Below, piece by piece: positions 1 through 8,895 of a stretch of 64,000 bases of DNA. Origin of the DNA: Solirubrobacter sp963724195 (GTDB taxonomy: Bacteria > Actinomycetota > Thermoleophilia > Solirubrobacterales > Solirubrobacteraceae); assembly GCA_963724195.1 (NCBI GenBank), contig CAVRTQ010000009.1:1-64000 (forward strand). Reading direction: 5' to 3'. Position numbers and translations under genes: made by a program. Each line of letters begins with the position of its first letter. Position 1 is the first letter of the stretch. Under the pieces are notes generated by a model. The model saw only the letters and a program-made list of their open reading frames with translations, was not told the origin of the DNA and did not search any database.

Positions 1-32
1 GGCTTCCACGCTGGATGATCGCTGAGCGCTCC

Positions 33-61
33 TTGACGAGTCTCTCGCGCTCCGGTAGACC
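33..61 (+). promoter_or_regulatory. Candidate promoter of the amidase gene
   Basis: TTGACG at 33-38 and TAGACC at 56-61 are separated by exactly 17 bases, a housekeeping-sigma-like pair 28 bases before the amidase start. A GAGGAAAG ribosome site follows at 77-84. The assignment rests on sequence alone. Confidence 0.45.
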
Positions 62-88
62 GGACCTCCGGCCTTCGAGGAAAGAGTG

Positions 89-1504
89 ATGATGACGGCC
101 ACTGATGCCACGGCGGAGCTTGCCTTCGCCGGCGTCGCCGTCCAAGCGGAGCTCGTGAGACGCGGCGAGGTCTCGTCCCGTGAACTGGTCGAGCTGGCAC
201 TCGATCGAATCGACACGCTCGACCCTGAGCTGGGTGCGTTTGTCGCCGTGTATCCGGATCAGGCGCGCGCCGAAGCCGATCGAGCCGACGCTCGTCGCGC
301 GCGTGGTGAGGAAGGCGCGCTGCTCGGCGTACCGATCGCGGTCAAGGACGAGTTCGATCTCGAAGGCGAGGTCACGGGTCGTGGAACAAGCGCCTTCAAT
401 GCACCGGCGGCCACGGACGCCGAAGTGATCCGGCGGCTGCGTGACGCCGGAGCGGTCCTCGTCGGCAAGACCACGATGCCCGAGCTCGGACTCTGGCCGT
501 TCACCGAGTCCCTCGCCTGCGGGGTGACCCGCAATCCGTGGGACCACGAGCGCACGCCGGGTGGCTCCAGCGGCGGCTCGGCGGCCGCCGTGGCCGCCGG
601 GCTCGTACCGGCGGCGCTCGGTGTCGACGGTGCCGGCTCGATCCGCATCCCTGCCGGGTGCTGCGGGCTGTACGGACTCAAGCCGCAACGGGACCGCGTG
701 CCGCGCACTCCGCACGACCGTGACGGCAGTCATTGGATCTGCTTCGGGACGCTGACGCGCACGGTCCGGGACACGGCGCTCATGCTCGACGTGCTCGCGG
801 ACCCCGACGGCGGCGGAGCCTGGGAAGACGCTGCGCGCACGGCGCCTGGGCCGTTGCGCATCGGCGTGGGGGCGGCGTTTCCGGCCGGTACCCGGGGCCG
901 TCTGTCGGCTGAGGTCGCCGCCGCCCTGCAGGACACCGCCACCTTGCTGTCCTCGCTGGGCCACGACGTCTTCGAGGCCGAGACCGGCTTCTTGGCGCGT
1001 GACGTGCCGACCACACTCGGGTTGCTGTTCCGCGGCGTGCGCGAGTTCGTCGGCGAAGTCGAACGCCCGCAGCGGCTGGAGCGCCGGACGCGAGCGCTCG
1101 CTCGCCCCGGTGCGCTCGTCGGCGACGGCCTGCTCGACCGCCTCCTGCGGGCCGAGCAAGCGATGGCCGCGCGCGTCCTCGATCGCTTCGAGCAGTTCGA
1201 CGTCCTGCTCATGCCGGTCATGTCCGAGCCCGCGGTCCCGGCGCAGTTGATGGAGGGTCGCGGCGCGACCGCGACATTCCTGTGGGAGTCGAGCTGGGTG
1301 CCGTTCACGGTGCTCTGGAACCAGACCGGGCAACCGGCGGCGTCCGTGCCCGCCGGGTTCACCCCGGACGGCCTGCCGTTGGCGGTGCAGCTCGTCGGCC
1401 GTCCGAACGGCGAGCGGACGCTGCTTGCGCTCTCGGCTCAGCTCGAAGAGGCGCGCCCCTGGTCGACTCGCCGTCCGCCCACCGCGGATATGTCACGGCG
1501 CTGA
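89..1504 (+). CDS. Amidase (amidase signature family)
   Basis: About 470-residue amidase signature enzyme that would hydrolyse a carboxamide to the acid and ammonia in the cytoplasm; substrate unknown. The Ser-cisSer-Lys triad is visible: the lysine in GVPIAVKDEF (near residue 87), the glycine/serine loop PGGSSGGSAAAVA (near 160) and the nucleophile region GVDGAGSIRIPAG (near 185). The usual GGGS before the nucleophile is changed to GAGS. GTG 86, ATG 89 and ATG 92 are in frame; 89 sits best (8 bases) behind GAGG at 77-80. It has no signal peptide and stands alone; a GC hairpin-like stretch follows the stop at about 1526-1549. Family call is secure, substrate is not. Confidence 0.9.
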   Translation: MMTATDATAELAFAGVAVQAELVRRGEVSSRELVELALDRIDTLDPELGAFVAVYPDQARAEADRADARRARGEEGALLGVPIAVKDEFDLEGEVTGRGTSAFNAPAATDAEVIRRLRDAGAVLVGKTTMPELGLWPFTESLACGVTRNPWDHERTPGGSSGGSAAAVAAGLVPAALGVDGAGSIRIPAGCCGLYGLKPQRDRVPRTPHDRDGSHWICFGTLTRTVRDTALMLDVLADPDGGGAWEDAARTAPGPLRIGVGAAFPAGTRGRLSAEVAAALQDTATLLSSLGHDVFEAETGFLARDVPTTLGLLFRGVREFVGEVERPQRLERRTRALARPGALVGDGLLDRLLRAEQAMAARVLDRFEQFDVLLMPVMSEPAVPAQLMEGRGATATFLWESSWVPFTVLWNQTGQPAASVPAGFTPDGLPLAVQLVGRPNGERTLLALSAQLEEARPWSTRRPPTADMSRR

Positions 1505-1632
1505 AACCGCGGTCCAAGACCGTGCGGGGCCGCCCGGTGCGGCTGCCCCTGTACTGGACTTAAGTCTTGGCGATATGCCGGACGCCGGTGGGATAGTCCG
1601 GGTTCGGAGAACTGCCAGCGAGGAGCGTCGCT

Positions 1633-3541
1633 ATGCGTCTGGGCTTGGTCGGTGTGGCCGTATCGGCTGCCCTCGTGGCGTGGCCGGTGGCGTCGTGGGC
1701 GCACGACGACGTCAGCACGAGCGCTGGGCACCACGCAGAGGACGCCGCGCCGCATGACGCGGCCGTCGAGTCGCAGCTGATGGAGCGCACGCGGGCCGCC
1801 ACGATGCAGGACGCTCGTGCGGCCGCGGCGGCGGTGGTCGGGGACGAGCACGAGGTCGGCAGCTGGGGCCCGCTCATGAACTGGCCGGTGGTCGGCATCC
1901 ACGAGGCGCTGTTGCCCAACGGCAAGGTGTTGGCGTATGACACGGTCGGCGACGCGGCAACCGAGACGTTTCCGAACCACACGTTCACCCGGGCGACGGT
2001 ATGGGATCCGGCGACCGGAACGCAGACGCCGGCGAACGTGAACACGGGTTACAACGTGTTCTGCAGCGGCCTCGCTCATCTTGCCGACGGCAACCTGTTC
2101 CTGGCGGGCGGCAACAAGGACTCGGCGCTGAACGGCATCGTCAAGACCCACGTGTTCAACTACATGAACAACTCGTGGAGCCTGGGGCCGGACATGGCCG
2201 GCGAGCGCTGGTATCCGACGGTGACGCCGCTTCGCGACGGGGAGATGCTGATCACGTCCGGGCGCGTGAACTTGCCCGAGGTGCGGACCCCGGCCGGGTC
2301 CCTGAGGCCGCTGAGCACCGCGTCGCTGAGCCTGCCGCTGTATCCGTGGATCGACGTGGCCCCTGATGGGCGAGCGTTCTACTCGGGACCCGATCCGACG
2401 ATGCGCAAGCTCGATACGAACGGCACCGGCACGTGGCAGACGTTCGGTCAGCGCGACGGGGTCGACCGCGACTACGGCAGCCACGCGCTGTACGACATCG
2501 GCAAGATCCTCGTCGCCGGCGGAGCGAGCTCGGCGAACACCGCGCAGGTGATCGACATCAACGGCGCCACCCCGGTGTCCACGGGCACGCAATCGATGGC
2601 CAACGGGCGCCGCCAGCACAACCTCACGGTGTTGGCTGACGGGGCCGTGCTGGCGACCGGCGGGAACTCGTCCGGTGCCGGCCTCGTCGATCTCGCCCAT
2701 GGCGTGTACGCGGGCGAGCTGTGGAACCCGGCCACCGGCACGTGGAAGACGCTGGCCGCCGAGCAGGTCACCCGCCAGTACCACTCCACCGCGCTGCTGC
2801 TCCCCGACGGGCGCGTGCTGTCCGCCGGCGGCGGCATCTGCGGTACCTGCGACAGCGTCGGCTACCTGGCTAAGAACGCCCAGGTGTTCACGCCCCCGTA
2901 CCTGTTCAAGACCGACGGCTCCGGCGAGCTCGCGCCCCGGCCGACCGTCACTACGGCGCCCGCCGGCGTCGCCTACGGGGCCGGCTTCCAGATCGCCACC
3001 CCCGACAGCGCTGCCGTCCGCAAGGTGGCGCTGGTCCGCCTGGGGGCCGTGACCCACTCGGTCAACATGGAGCAGCGCTACGTGCCGCTGACCTTCACGG
3101 CCGGCGCCGGCACCCTGACCGCGACCGCGCCGACCAACGCCAACATCGCCCCGCCCGGCGTCTACATGCTGTTCGTCGTCGACGCCAACGGGGTCCCGTC
3201 GGAGGCCAAGATGGTCACCGTCGGCGTCGACGCGCCCGCCGCCGCCGCCGCCGCCCGCGAACGTGCCGCCGACGGTCGCGATCACCGCCCCGGCCAACAA
3301 CGCGACGTTCGCGAAGAAGTCGAGCATCACCACGACCGCGACGGCCGGGGACGCCGACGGGACCGTCGCCCGCGTCGAGTTCCTCCGCAACGGGTCCCTG
3401 GTCGCCACGGACACGACGGCCCCCTACTCGTGGACCTGGAGCAGCGCCACGCCCGGCACCCACACGGTCATCGCACGCGCTGTCGACAACGCGGGCGCCA
3501 GCGCGAGCGCGACGGTCACGATCAAGGTCCGGCCGAAGTAG
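1633..3541 (+). CDS. Secreted GlxA/galactose-oxidase-like radical copper oxidase with C-terminal Ig domain (frameshift)
   Basis: Secreted kelch-type beta-propeller oxidase. A signal peptide (residues 1-23, ending SWA-HDD) precedes a propeller (about 75-420), a galactose-oxidase C-terminal E-set domain (about 430-530) and an Ig-like Big_7 domain (from PPTVAITAP on). All five residues that build the copper site and Cys-Tyr cofactor of galactose/glyoxal oxidases are recognisable: Cys144 (FCSG), Tyr194 (RWYPTV), Tyr383-His384 (RQYHSTALLLPDG) and His475 (THSVNMEQRYVPL). The closest described role is Streptomyces GlxA, an extracellular oxidase acting in glycan deposition. A surplus C at 3234-3236 shifts the frame in a proline codon run (DAPPPPPPANVPP), so the Ig domain reads in another frame to the stop at 3541. 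ATG 1633 follows a GAGGAG-like site. Confidence 0.82.
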
Positions 3542-3595
3542 AGGATCAGCACATGCGGCTCGGTGATCCCAGTGGGTCTATGCCACTCCTCGAGT

Positions 3596-4204
3596 TCACG
3601 CCCCCGGCGGAGGCGCTGGCGTAGGCGTCCAGCGCATCAGGTTGGCCAGCAGGTCGGCCTGACCCTGCGCGTCGTCGAGCGCGTTGTGCGTGTGAGCGCG
3701 GCTGCCGAGGAGCGCTTTCGGCATGCCGCGCTTGACCGACGCGTGGATCGGCAGGCCGGACTTGGCCGAGAACAGCGTCTTGATGTCGATGTGCCGGCCG
3801 TGCGAGAACGGCGACCGGCCGGCATAGGCGATCAGGTAGTGGTAGGTGAACAGCCAGTCGAACCCGAGCGGGAACGCGGCGAACACCGCACGCCCGCGGT
3901 CGTGCGCCGCGCACTGCGCCTCCACCCAGGTCACGAAGTCGGTCATCGCCGCCTTCGGGTCCGCGCCCTCGGCCAGCAGCGTCTCGCGTGACAGGCCGCT
4001 GACCGCGAGCGCTTCGCGATCCCACTGCTCGCTGATCGGCTTCAGCTCGGCGTAGAACGTGTGCGTCTCCGGGTCGATCGCGGTGAACGTCGCCCCGTCG
4101 TAGGTCCCGGCGACGCACGCGCCGAGCGAGACCATCGAGTACGGCCCGGGGATCGGCCCGTCGGCTTCGATGTCCACGGAGAAATAGAGGTCGGGGCGCG
4201 CCAC
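3596..4204 (-). CDS. DEDDh-family 3'-5' exonuclease-like protein
   Basis: A 202-residue RNase T/exonuclease-fold protein. The first acidic motif is FSVDIEADG (DxE, residues 8-16), and the C-terminal HNALDDAQ supplies the H-x4-D pair expected of DEDDh nucleases; a middle FDWLF could hold the second Asp. Such enzymes use two metal ions to remove nucleotides from a 3' end; the natural substrate cannot be read off. GTG 4204 follows the upstream TetR stop by 5 bases, so the two are probably co-transcribed. It converges on the copper oxidase gene with 54 bases between stops. A long open frame joins it to the TetR gene but only because of a frameshift in the latter. Confidence 0.75.
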   Translation of the reverse strand: MARPDLYFSVDIEADGPIPGPYSMVSLGACVAGTYDGATFTAIDPETHTFYAELKPISEQWDREALAVSGLSRETLLAEGADPKAAMTDFVTWVEAQCAAHDRGRAVFAAFPLGFDWLFTYHYLIAYAGRSPFSHGRHIDIKTLFSAKSGLPIHASVKRGMPKALLGSRAHTHNALDDAQGQADLLANLMRWTPTPAPPPGA

Positions 4205-4209
4205 CCGCC

Positions 4210-4906
4210 TCACTCTACGTGCGGCGCGAGCCGCCGCTCGAGCGCGTCGAGGATCAGGTCCAGGCCGAAGAGGAACTCGGCGTCGTAGTCGTAGCCCACC
4301 TTCGCGACGTGCCCGCCGACGACGCGCACGAGGTGCGGGAAGTCGGCGAGCGCGGCCTCGTAGTCGACCATCTGCTGCGTCGCCACCGCCGCGAAGTCCT
4401 CCGGCGTCTCCGGGTTCATGTCCACCTGCTGGAGGGCGAAGCCGTAGATGTAGGCGTCCTGCACCGACATCGCGGAGACCGTCATCGGCCTCCGAGAAGC
4501 CGGCGCCGAGCAGGCAGCCGAGCACCGCGTCGTGGATGCGCAGGTTCGCCATCCCGTGGGTGCCGCGCCCCTCCATCTCGCCGACCGCCCACGGGTGCCG
4601 GCGCAGCGCGGCCAGCGTCGACAGCGCGCGGCCCCGCAGCTCCGCCTTCCAGTCACCGCCGGCCGCGGGCGGGTCGATCTCGCTGAAGACGATGTCGATC
4701 ATCCCGTCCAGCAGGGCGTGCTTGTTGGCGACGTGGTGGTAGAGCGACATCGCCTCCACGCCGAGCTCGGTGGCGAGCTTGCGCATCGACAGCCCTTCGA
4801 CGCCGCGCTCGTCCGCGACCGTGATCGCGGTGCGCAGCACGCGCTCCTTGGTCAGCGGCACTCGCTTCTTCACAGCTTCAGGCAATGCGGCTACCTCGAT
4901 TGACAA
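4210..4906 (-). CDS. TetR family regulator of the divergent MmpL exporter (frameshift)
   Basis: TetR repressor with N-terminal helix-turn-helix (MRKLATELGVEAMSLYHHVANK, split here as MRKLATELGV and EAMSLYHHVANK) and a TetR_C-type ligand domain. An indel near 4485 moves the frame between GAGFSEAD and MSVQDAYIYGFALQQ; the rest runs to the TGA at 4210. The start is TTG 4906, and that codon lies inside the -35 element of the divergent exporter promoter. Two 13-bp boxes lie between the genes. The inference is autoregulation plus repression of the MmpL gene, relieved by an exported compound. Confidence 0.82.
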
Positions 4907-4929
4907 ACCTTACGGCGTAAGAGTATACC
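4900..4929 (+). promoter_or_regulatory. Promoter of the MmpL exporter gene
   Basis: TTGACA (4900-4905) and TATACC (4924-4929) are 18 bases apart. Operator box 1 fills the spacer, so repressor binding would block RNA polymerase. On the opposite strand TATACT at 4928-4923 could serve as -10 for the TetR gene. Confidence 0.6.
4909..4921. promoter_or_regulatory. TetR operator box 1
   Basis: CTTACGGCGTAAG, a 13-bp palindrome with one central mismatch, lying between the -35 and -10 elements of the exporter promoter. Confidence 0.65.
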
Positions 4930-4943
4930 TTCGGCAACGCTCC

Positions 4944-4956
4944 CTTACACCGTAAG
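4944..4956. promoter_or_regulatory. TetR operator box 2
   Basis: CTTACACCGTAAG, a second copy of the same palindrome (consensus CTTAC-N3-GTAAG), centred 35 bp from box 1 and just downstream of the predicted transcription start. Confidence 0.65.
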
Positions 4957-4973
4957 TCGACTGGAGATCCGAG

Positions 4974-7104
4974 ATGCCGAAACAACGCAGCGCGATGACC
5001 ACCCTGGCCCGCTGGGTACTGGCCCACAAAGCGATCGTCGTCACCGTCTGGATCGCGCTCACCGTGGCCGGCGTCGCCGCCATCGGTCCCGCCGACCGGG
5101 CGTTCGAGCAGCAGTTCAACCTGCCCGGTCAAGAAGCGTTCGCCGCCAACGGCCAGATCGTCGAGACCTACGGCAGCGGCGGCGACGCCGCGCCGCTCGT
5201 GCCGGTGGTGGCGCTGCCGAAGGGCACGACGGTCGACTCGCCGGGTGTTGCCGCGCGAGCTGGGCACGGCGCTGGCGAGGATCGAAGCGGCCGTCCCGGG
5301 GTCCCGGGTCGCGTCCTACGCCTCCACGCGGGACCGCGGCTTCGTGTCCGCCGACGGCCGGACGACGTTCGCACTCGTGTACATCCCGGCCACCGGCGGC
5401 ATCGATCCGGGGCAGACCGAGGCGCGCGCCGCGCAGGCCGCGGTCAAGACGCTCACCGTGGGCGGCGCGCCGGTGCAGGTCACGGGCCTGGACGCGCTGC
5501 GCGCCGGGACGGTCGACAACGGCGCGGCCGAAGGCTCGAGCATGGCGTTGGAAGCGGCGATCGCCGGCGGTGGCGCGCTGCTCGTCCTGATCTTCGTGTT
5601 CGCCTCGTGGATGGCGTTCGTGCCGATGCTGATGGCGCTGGTCGCGATCCCGACGACGTTCCTCGCCGTCTGGCCGCTGGCCGAGGCGACCGCCGTGTCG
5701 GTGATCGTCAAGGTCCTGATCGCCCTCGTCGGCCTCGCGATCGCGATCGACTACGCGCTGCTGGTCGTCGTGCGCTGGCGGGAGGAGCGCCAGCGCGGCG
5801 CCGACCCGCACGACGCGACCGTCGCCGCGATGGAACACGCCGGCAAGGCCGTCGTCTTCAGCGGCACGACCGTCGCCATCTCGCTGCTCGCGCTCGTCGT
5901 GCTCCCCGTCCCCTTCCTGCGCAGCATCGGCATCGCCGGCATGCTGATCCCGCTGGTCAGCGTCGCCGTCGCCATCACGCTGCTGCCGGTGGTCCTGGCC
6001 ACGCTCGGCCCGCGCCTGGATCGCCGCCACGCGCACCGCGAGGATCGCGCGAGCCGCGGCTGGACGGCGTGGGCGCGCTTCGTGCTCCGGCACCGCTGGG
6101 CGGCCGCGATCCTCTCCACGGCCGTGCTCGCCGGGTTCGTGCTCGCCGCGACGACGATCCAGCTCGGCAGCCCGCAGGCGCAGTCACTGGCCCAGGCCGG
6201 TCCGGCCCGCGCCGGGCTCGACCAGCTCACCACCGCCGGCATCGGCAGCGGCCCGCTGTCGCCGTTCGACACGCTCGTGAGCTCCGAGAACCCCGCGCCC
6301 GCCGTCGCCGCGCTGCACGGCGTCGAAGGCGTCCGCGCCGCCATCGCGCCGGCCGACTGGCGCCGCGACGGCACGTCGCTGATCACCGTCATCCCGACCG
6401 TCGACGGCAACTCCGCCGCCGGGCGCGCAACGCTCGACCGCGTCCGCACGGCCACCGCCGGCGAGGCCGTGACCGGCGGCGAGGCGGCCCAGAGCGCCGA
6501 CTTCCTCGACTCCGTCTACGGGAACTTCCCGCTCGTGGTCGCGCTGATCGCCGTGCTCACGTTCCTGCTGCTGGCCCGCGCGTTCCGCTCGCTGATCATC
6601 CCGCTCAAGGCCGTCCTGCTGAACCTGTTGTCGGTCGGCGCGGCCTGGGGCCTGCTGGTGCTCGTCTGGCAGCACGGGTGGGGCTCTGAGCTCATCTGGG
6701 GCATCGAGGCCACGAACGCCATCAACGTGGAGATGCCGATCGTCGTGTTCGCGTTCCTGTTCGGCATCTCGATGGACTACCAGGTGTTCATCCTCAGCCG
6801 CATGCGGGAGGCCTACGACCGCACCGGCTCGACCGACGCCGCGGTGGTCGAGGGCATCAGCCGCACCGGCCGCCTGGTCACGAGCGCCGCGCTCATCCTC
6901 GGGCTCGCGTTCGTGGCCATGAGCGCCGGTCCCGGCACCGAGGCGAAGATGTTCGCGACGGCGCTCGGCGGCGGCATCCTGCTCGACGCGACGCTCATCC
7001 GGGGCGTGCTGGCCCCGGCCCTCGTCGCGGTGCTCGGCCGCTGGAACTGGTGGCTGCCGGGCCGGGCGGCGCGCCTGTTGCGCGTGGTTCCCGCCGCGCG
7101 CTGA
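4974..7104 (+). CDS. MmpL/RND-type membrane exporter (frameshift)
   Basis: About 710-residue MMPL-family transporter that would export a lipid or drug-like molecule using the proton gradient. The first membrane helix is near residues 20-38; two blocks of helices follow, and the second carries the family hallmark GISMDYQVFILSRMREAYD. An indel near 5240 separates the N-terminal 85 residues from the remainder (continuing as LGTALARIEAAVPGS). ATG 4974 has GGAG at 4963-4966. Divergent TetR gene and operators make substrate-induced expression likely. The LLM oxidoreductase starts 6 bases after the stop, so both may be in one transcript. Confidence 0.88.
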
Positions 7105-7110
7105 TAGGAC

Positions 7111-7914
7111 ATGGGGATGCGCCTTGGGGTGATGCTGCCGAACGAGACCGCCGACGCCGACCCGCGCGAGATCGCGCGGCTGGCCCAGCACGCCGAGGCG
7201 CTCGGGTTCGCGTCGGTGTGGCTGCCGGACCACCTGCTGCCACCGGCGCCGTTCGGCAGCGTCTACGGCGGCGTGCACGAAGCGCTGATCCTGCTCGCGC
7301 ACGTCGCCGCGTTGACCGAGCGGGTCACCCTGGGCACATCCGTGCTGGTGCTGCCGCTGCGCGAGCCGGTGCTGCTGGCCAAGCAGCTCGCCACGCTCGA
7401 GCGGCTCGCGCCGGGCCGTGTGATCCTCGGCGCCGGCGTCGGCTGGGACCGCGACGAGTTCGCGGCCCTGGAGGTGCCGTTCACCGAGCGCGGCAAGCGC
7501 ACGGACGAGCTGATCGAGCTGGTCGCGCACCTGCACACCACGGGATCGGGCGGGTTCGACGGGCGGTTCCACCGGGTCGGCAGCGGCGTGCTGGCGCCGC
7601 AGCCGAGCGCGCCGATCCCGCTGCTGGTGGGCGGCAAGTCCGACGCCGCGCTCAAGCGCGCGGCCCGCGTCGGCGACCTGTGGCAGGCCTACGGCGTCAC
7701 CCCCGACGAGTTCCGCGCGCTGCACGCGCGCCTGCGGGAGTTCACCTCCGGCCGCACCGTGTCGGCCGGGACGGTCATCAACGCCCGCCCGGACACGGAC
7801 TGGGCCGCCGAGCTCGACGCCTGGCGCGCCGCCGGCGCCGAGCACCTCGCGATCCACCCCGGACCGCTCGCCACCGCCGCGGAGCGCCTCACCGCCGCCG
7901 CGAGCGCTAGATGA
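7111..7914 (+). CDS. LLM-class (F420/FMN-dependent) oxidoreductase
   Basis: A 267-residue luciferase-like TIM-barrel protein. The opening RLGVMLPNE, the strand LGFASVWLPDHLL, the LGTSVLVLPLREP segment and VILGAGVGWDRDEFAALEVPF are typical of actinobacterial F420-dependent monooxygenases or reductases. Substrate unknown. It begins 6 bases after the MmpL exporter and may modify the exported compound, which is only a contextual guess. ATG 7111 is preferred over the in-frame ATG 7117. Confidence 0.85.
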   Translation: MGMRLGVMLPNETADADPREIARLAQHAEALGFASVWLPDHLLPPAPFGSVYGGVHEALILLAHVAALTERVTLGTSVLVLPLREPVLLAKQLATLERLAPGRVILGAGVGWDRDEFAALEVPFTERGKRTDELIELVAHLHTTGSGGFDGRFHRVGSGVLAPQPSAPIPLLVGGKSDAALKRAARVGDLWQAYGVTPDEFRALHARLREFTSGRTVSAGTVINARPDTDWAAELDAWRAAGAEHLAIHPGPLATAAERLTAAASAR

Positions 7915-7928
7915 CCTGCACCGCCTCC

Positions 7929-8792
7929 TCAGCGCACTGGCCGAGGGGGCGAAGCCGGCGTCGTAGGCGTCGCGATCCAGCTGGCGAGCAGGTTCAGCGC
8001 CTCTTCGGAGGCGCTGCCCGGCTCGGCCGTGTAGACCGCCATCGGCAGCTCGTCGGCGGCGAACGTGAGCATCTCGTAGTTGACCGTGACCTCGCCCACC
8101 AGCGGATGGCGGACGCGCTTCACGCCGGCCGCGTGGGCGTGCACGGTGTGCGCCGCCCACCACGTCCGGAAGGCGTCGCTGCGCGTGGAGAGCTCGCCGA
8201 CCAGCGACGTGAGCGCGGGCTCGCACGGGTGGCTGCCGGCGTAGCTGCGCAGCGTGCCGACCGTGGCCTTCGCGATCTGCTCCCAGTCCACCCAGAACGT
8301 CCGCGCGGCGGGGTCCAGGAACAGGAAGCGGGCGCCGTTCGCGCCCTCGGGGCTGTCGAAGATCGGTTCGAACAGGGCGCGGCCGAGCGCGTTCGCGCCG
8401 ATGTAGTCGCCGCGCGCGTTGTTGACCACGACCGGCGACCCGATCGTGTCGAGCACGCGCTGCGCGATCGGGCGCAGCCGGACCGGCTCCGGGCGCGGCG
8501 TCGGGCACGCCGGGCCGGCGGCGCGGGCCAGGTCGAACAGGTGCGTGCGCTCGGTGGTGTTGAGCCGCAGCGCGTCGGCGAGCGCGCCGAGCACGCTCTC
8601 GGACGGGCTCGTGGCCTGGCCGCGCTCGAGGCGCTTGTAGTACTCGACCGAAACGCCCGCGAGCGACGCGACTTCCTCGCGCCGCAGCCCCTGGACCTGG
8701 CGACGCCCGTGCACCGGGATGCCGACGTCGGCGGGCGTGACGCTCGCCCGGCGCGCGGTCAGGAACTCCGACAGCTCGAGCGATTGACCCAT
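7929..8792 (-). CDS. XRE family regulator with MmyB-like ligand domain
   Basis: A 287-residue regulator: helix-turn-helix at about 28-80 (GLRREEVASLAGVSVEYYKRLERG, recognisable as GLRREEVASLAG and SVEYYKRLERG) and the MmyB-like PAS-type domain (about 105-270) that binds fatty acids in characterised relatives. ATG 8792 has TTGGAGG seven bases before it. It diverges from a zinc alcohol dehydrogenase, the usual genomic partner of such regulators, so it probably controls that gene. Confidence 0.88.
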   Translation of the reverse strand: MGQSLELSEFLTARRASVTPADVGIPVHGRRQVQGLRREEVASLAGVSVEYYKRLERGQATSPSESVLGALADALRLNTTERTHLFDLARAAGPACPTPRPEPVRLRPIAQRVLDTIGSPVVVNNARGDYIGANALGRALFEPIFDSPEGANGARFLFLDPAARTFWVDWEQIAKATVGTLRSYAGSHPCEPALTSLVGELSTRSDAFRTWWAAHTVHAHAAGVKRVRHPLVGEVTVNYEMLTFAADELPMAVYTAEPGSASEEALNLLASWIATPTTPASPPRPVR

Positions 8793-8895
8793 GCCTCCAA
8801 TGTACGGCGAAGCCCATCCGGTCCGGGGTGCCCTGCCAGTACCCCTCTCGCAGGGCCCTTTCAGGACCGTCGACGCGCGCCCATAGTGGCGCACT

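Noticed and set aside
1526..1549. Terminator after the amidase gene
   Set aside because: The arms GGGGC and GCCCC pair only with bulges and there is no U run; too weak to list.
3596..4906. Apparent TetR-exonuclease fusion protein of 436 residues
   Set aside because: The TetR C-terminus continues in another frame to its own stop at 4210; the fusion is produced by an indel near 4485.
4900..4906. TTGACA as evidence that the TetR start is wrong
   Set aside because: The overlap of the -35 with TTG 4906 is unusual, but the next in-frame starts would remove part of the basic N-terminus, and overlap of divergent control regions is common.
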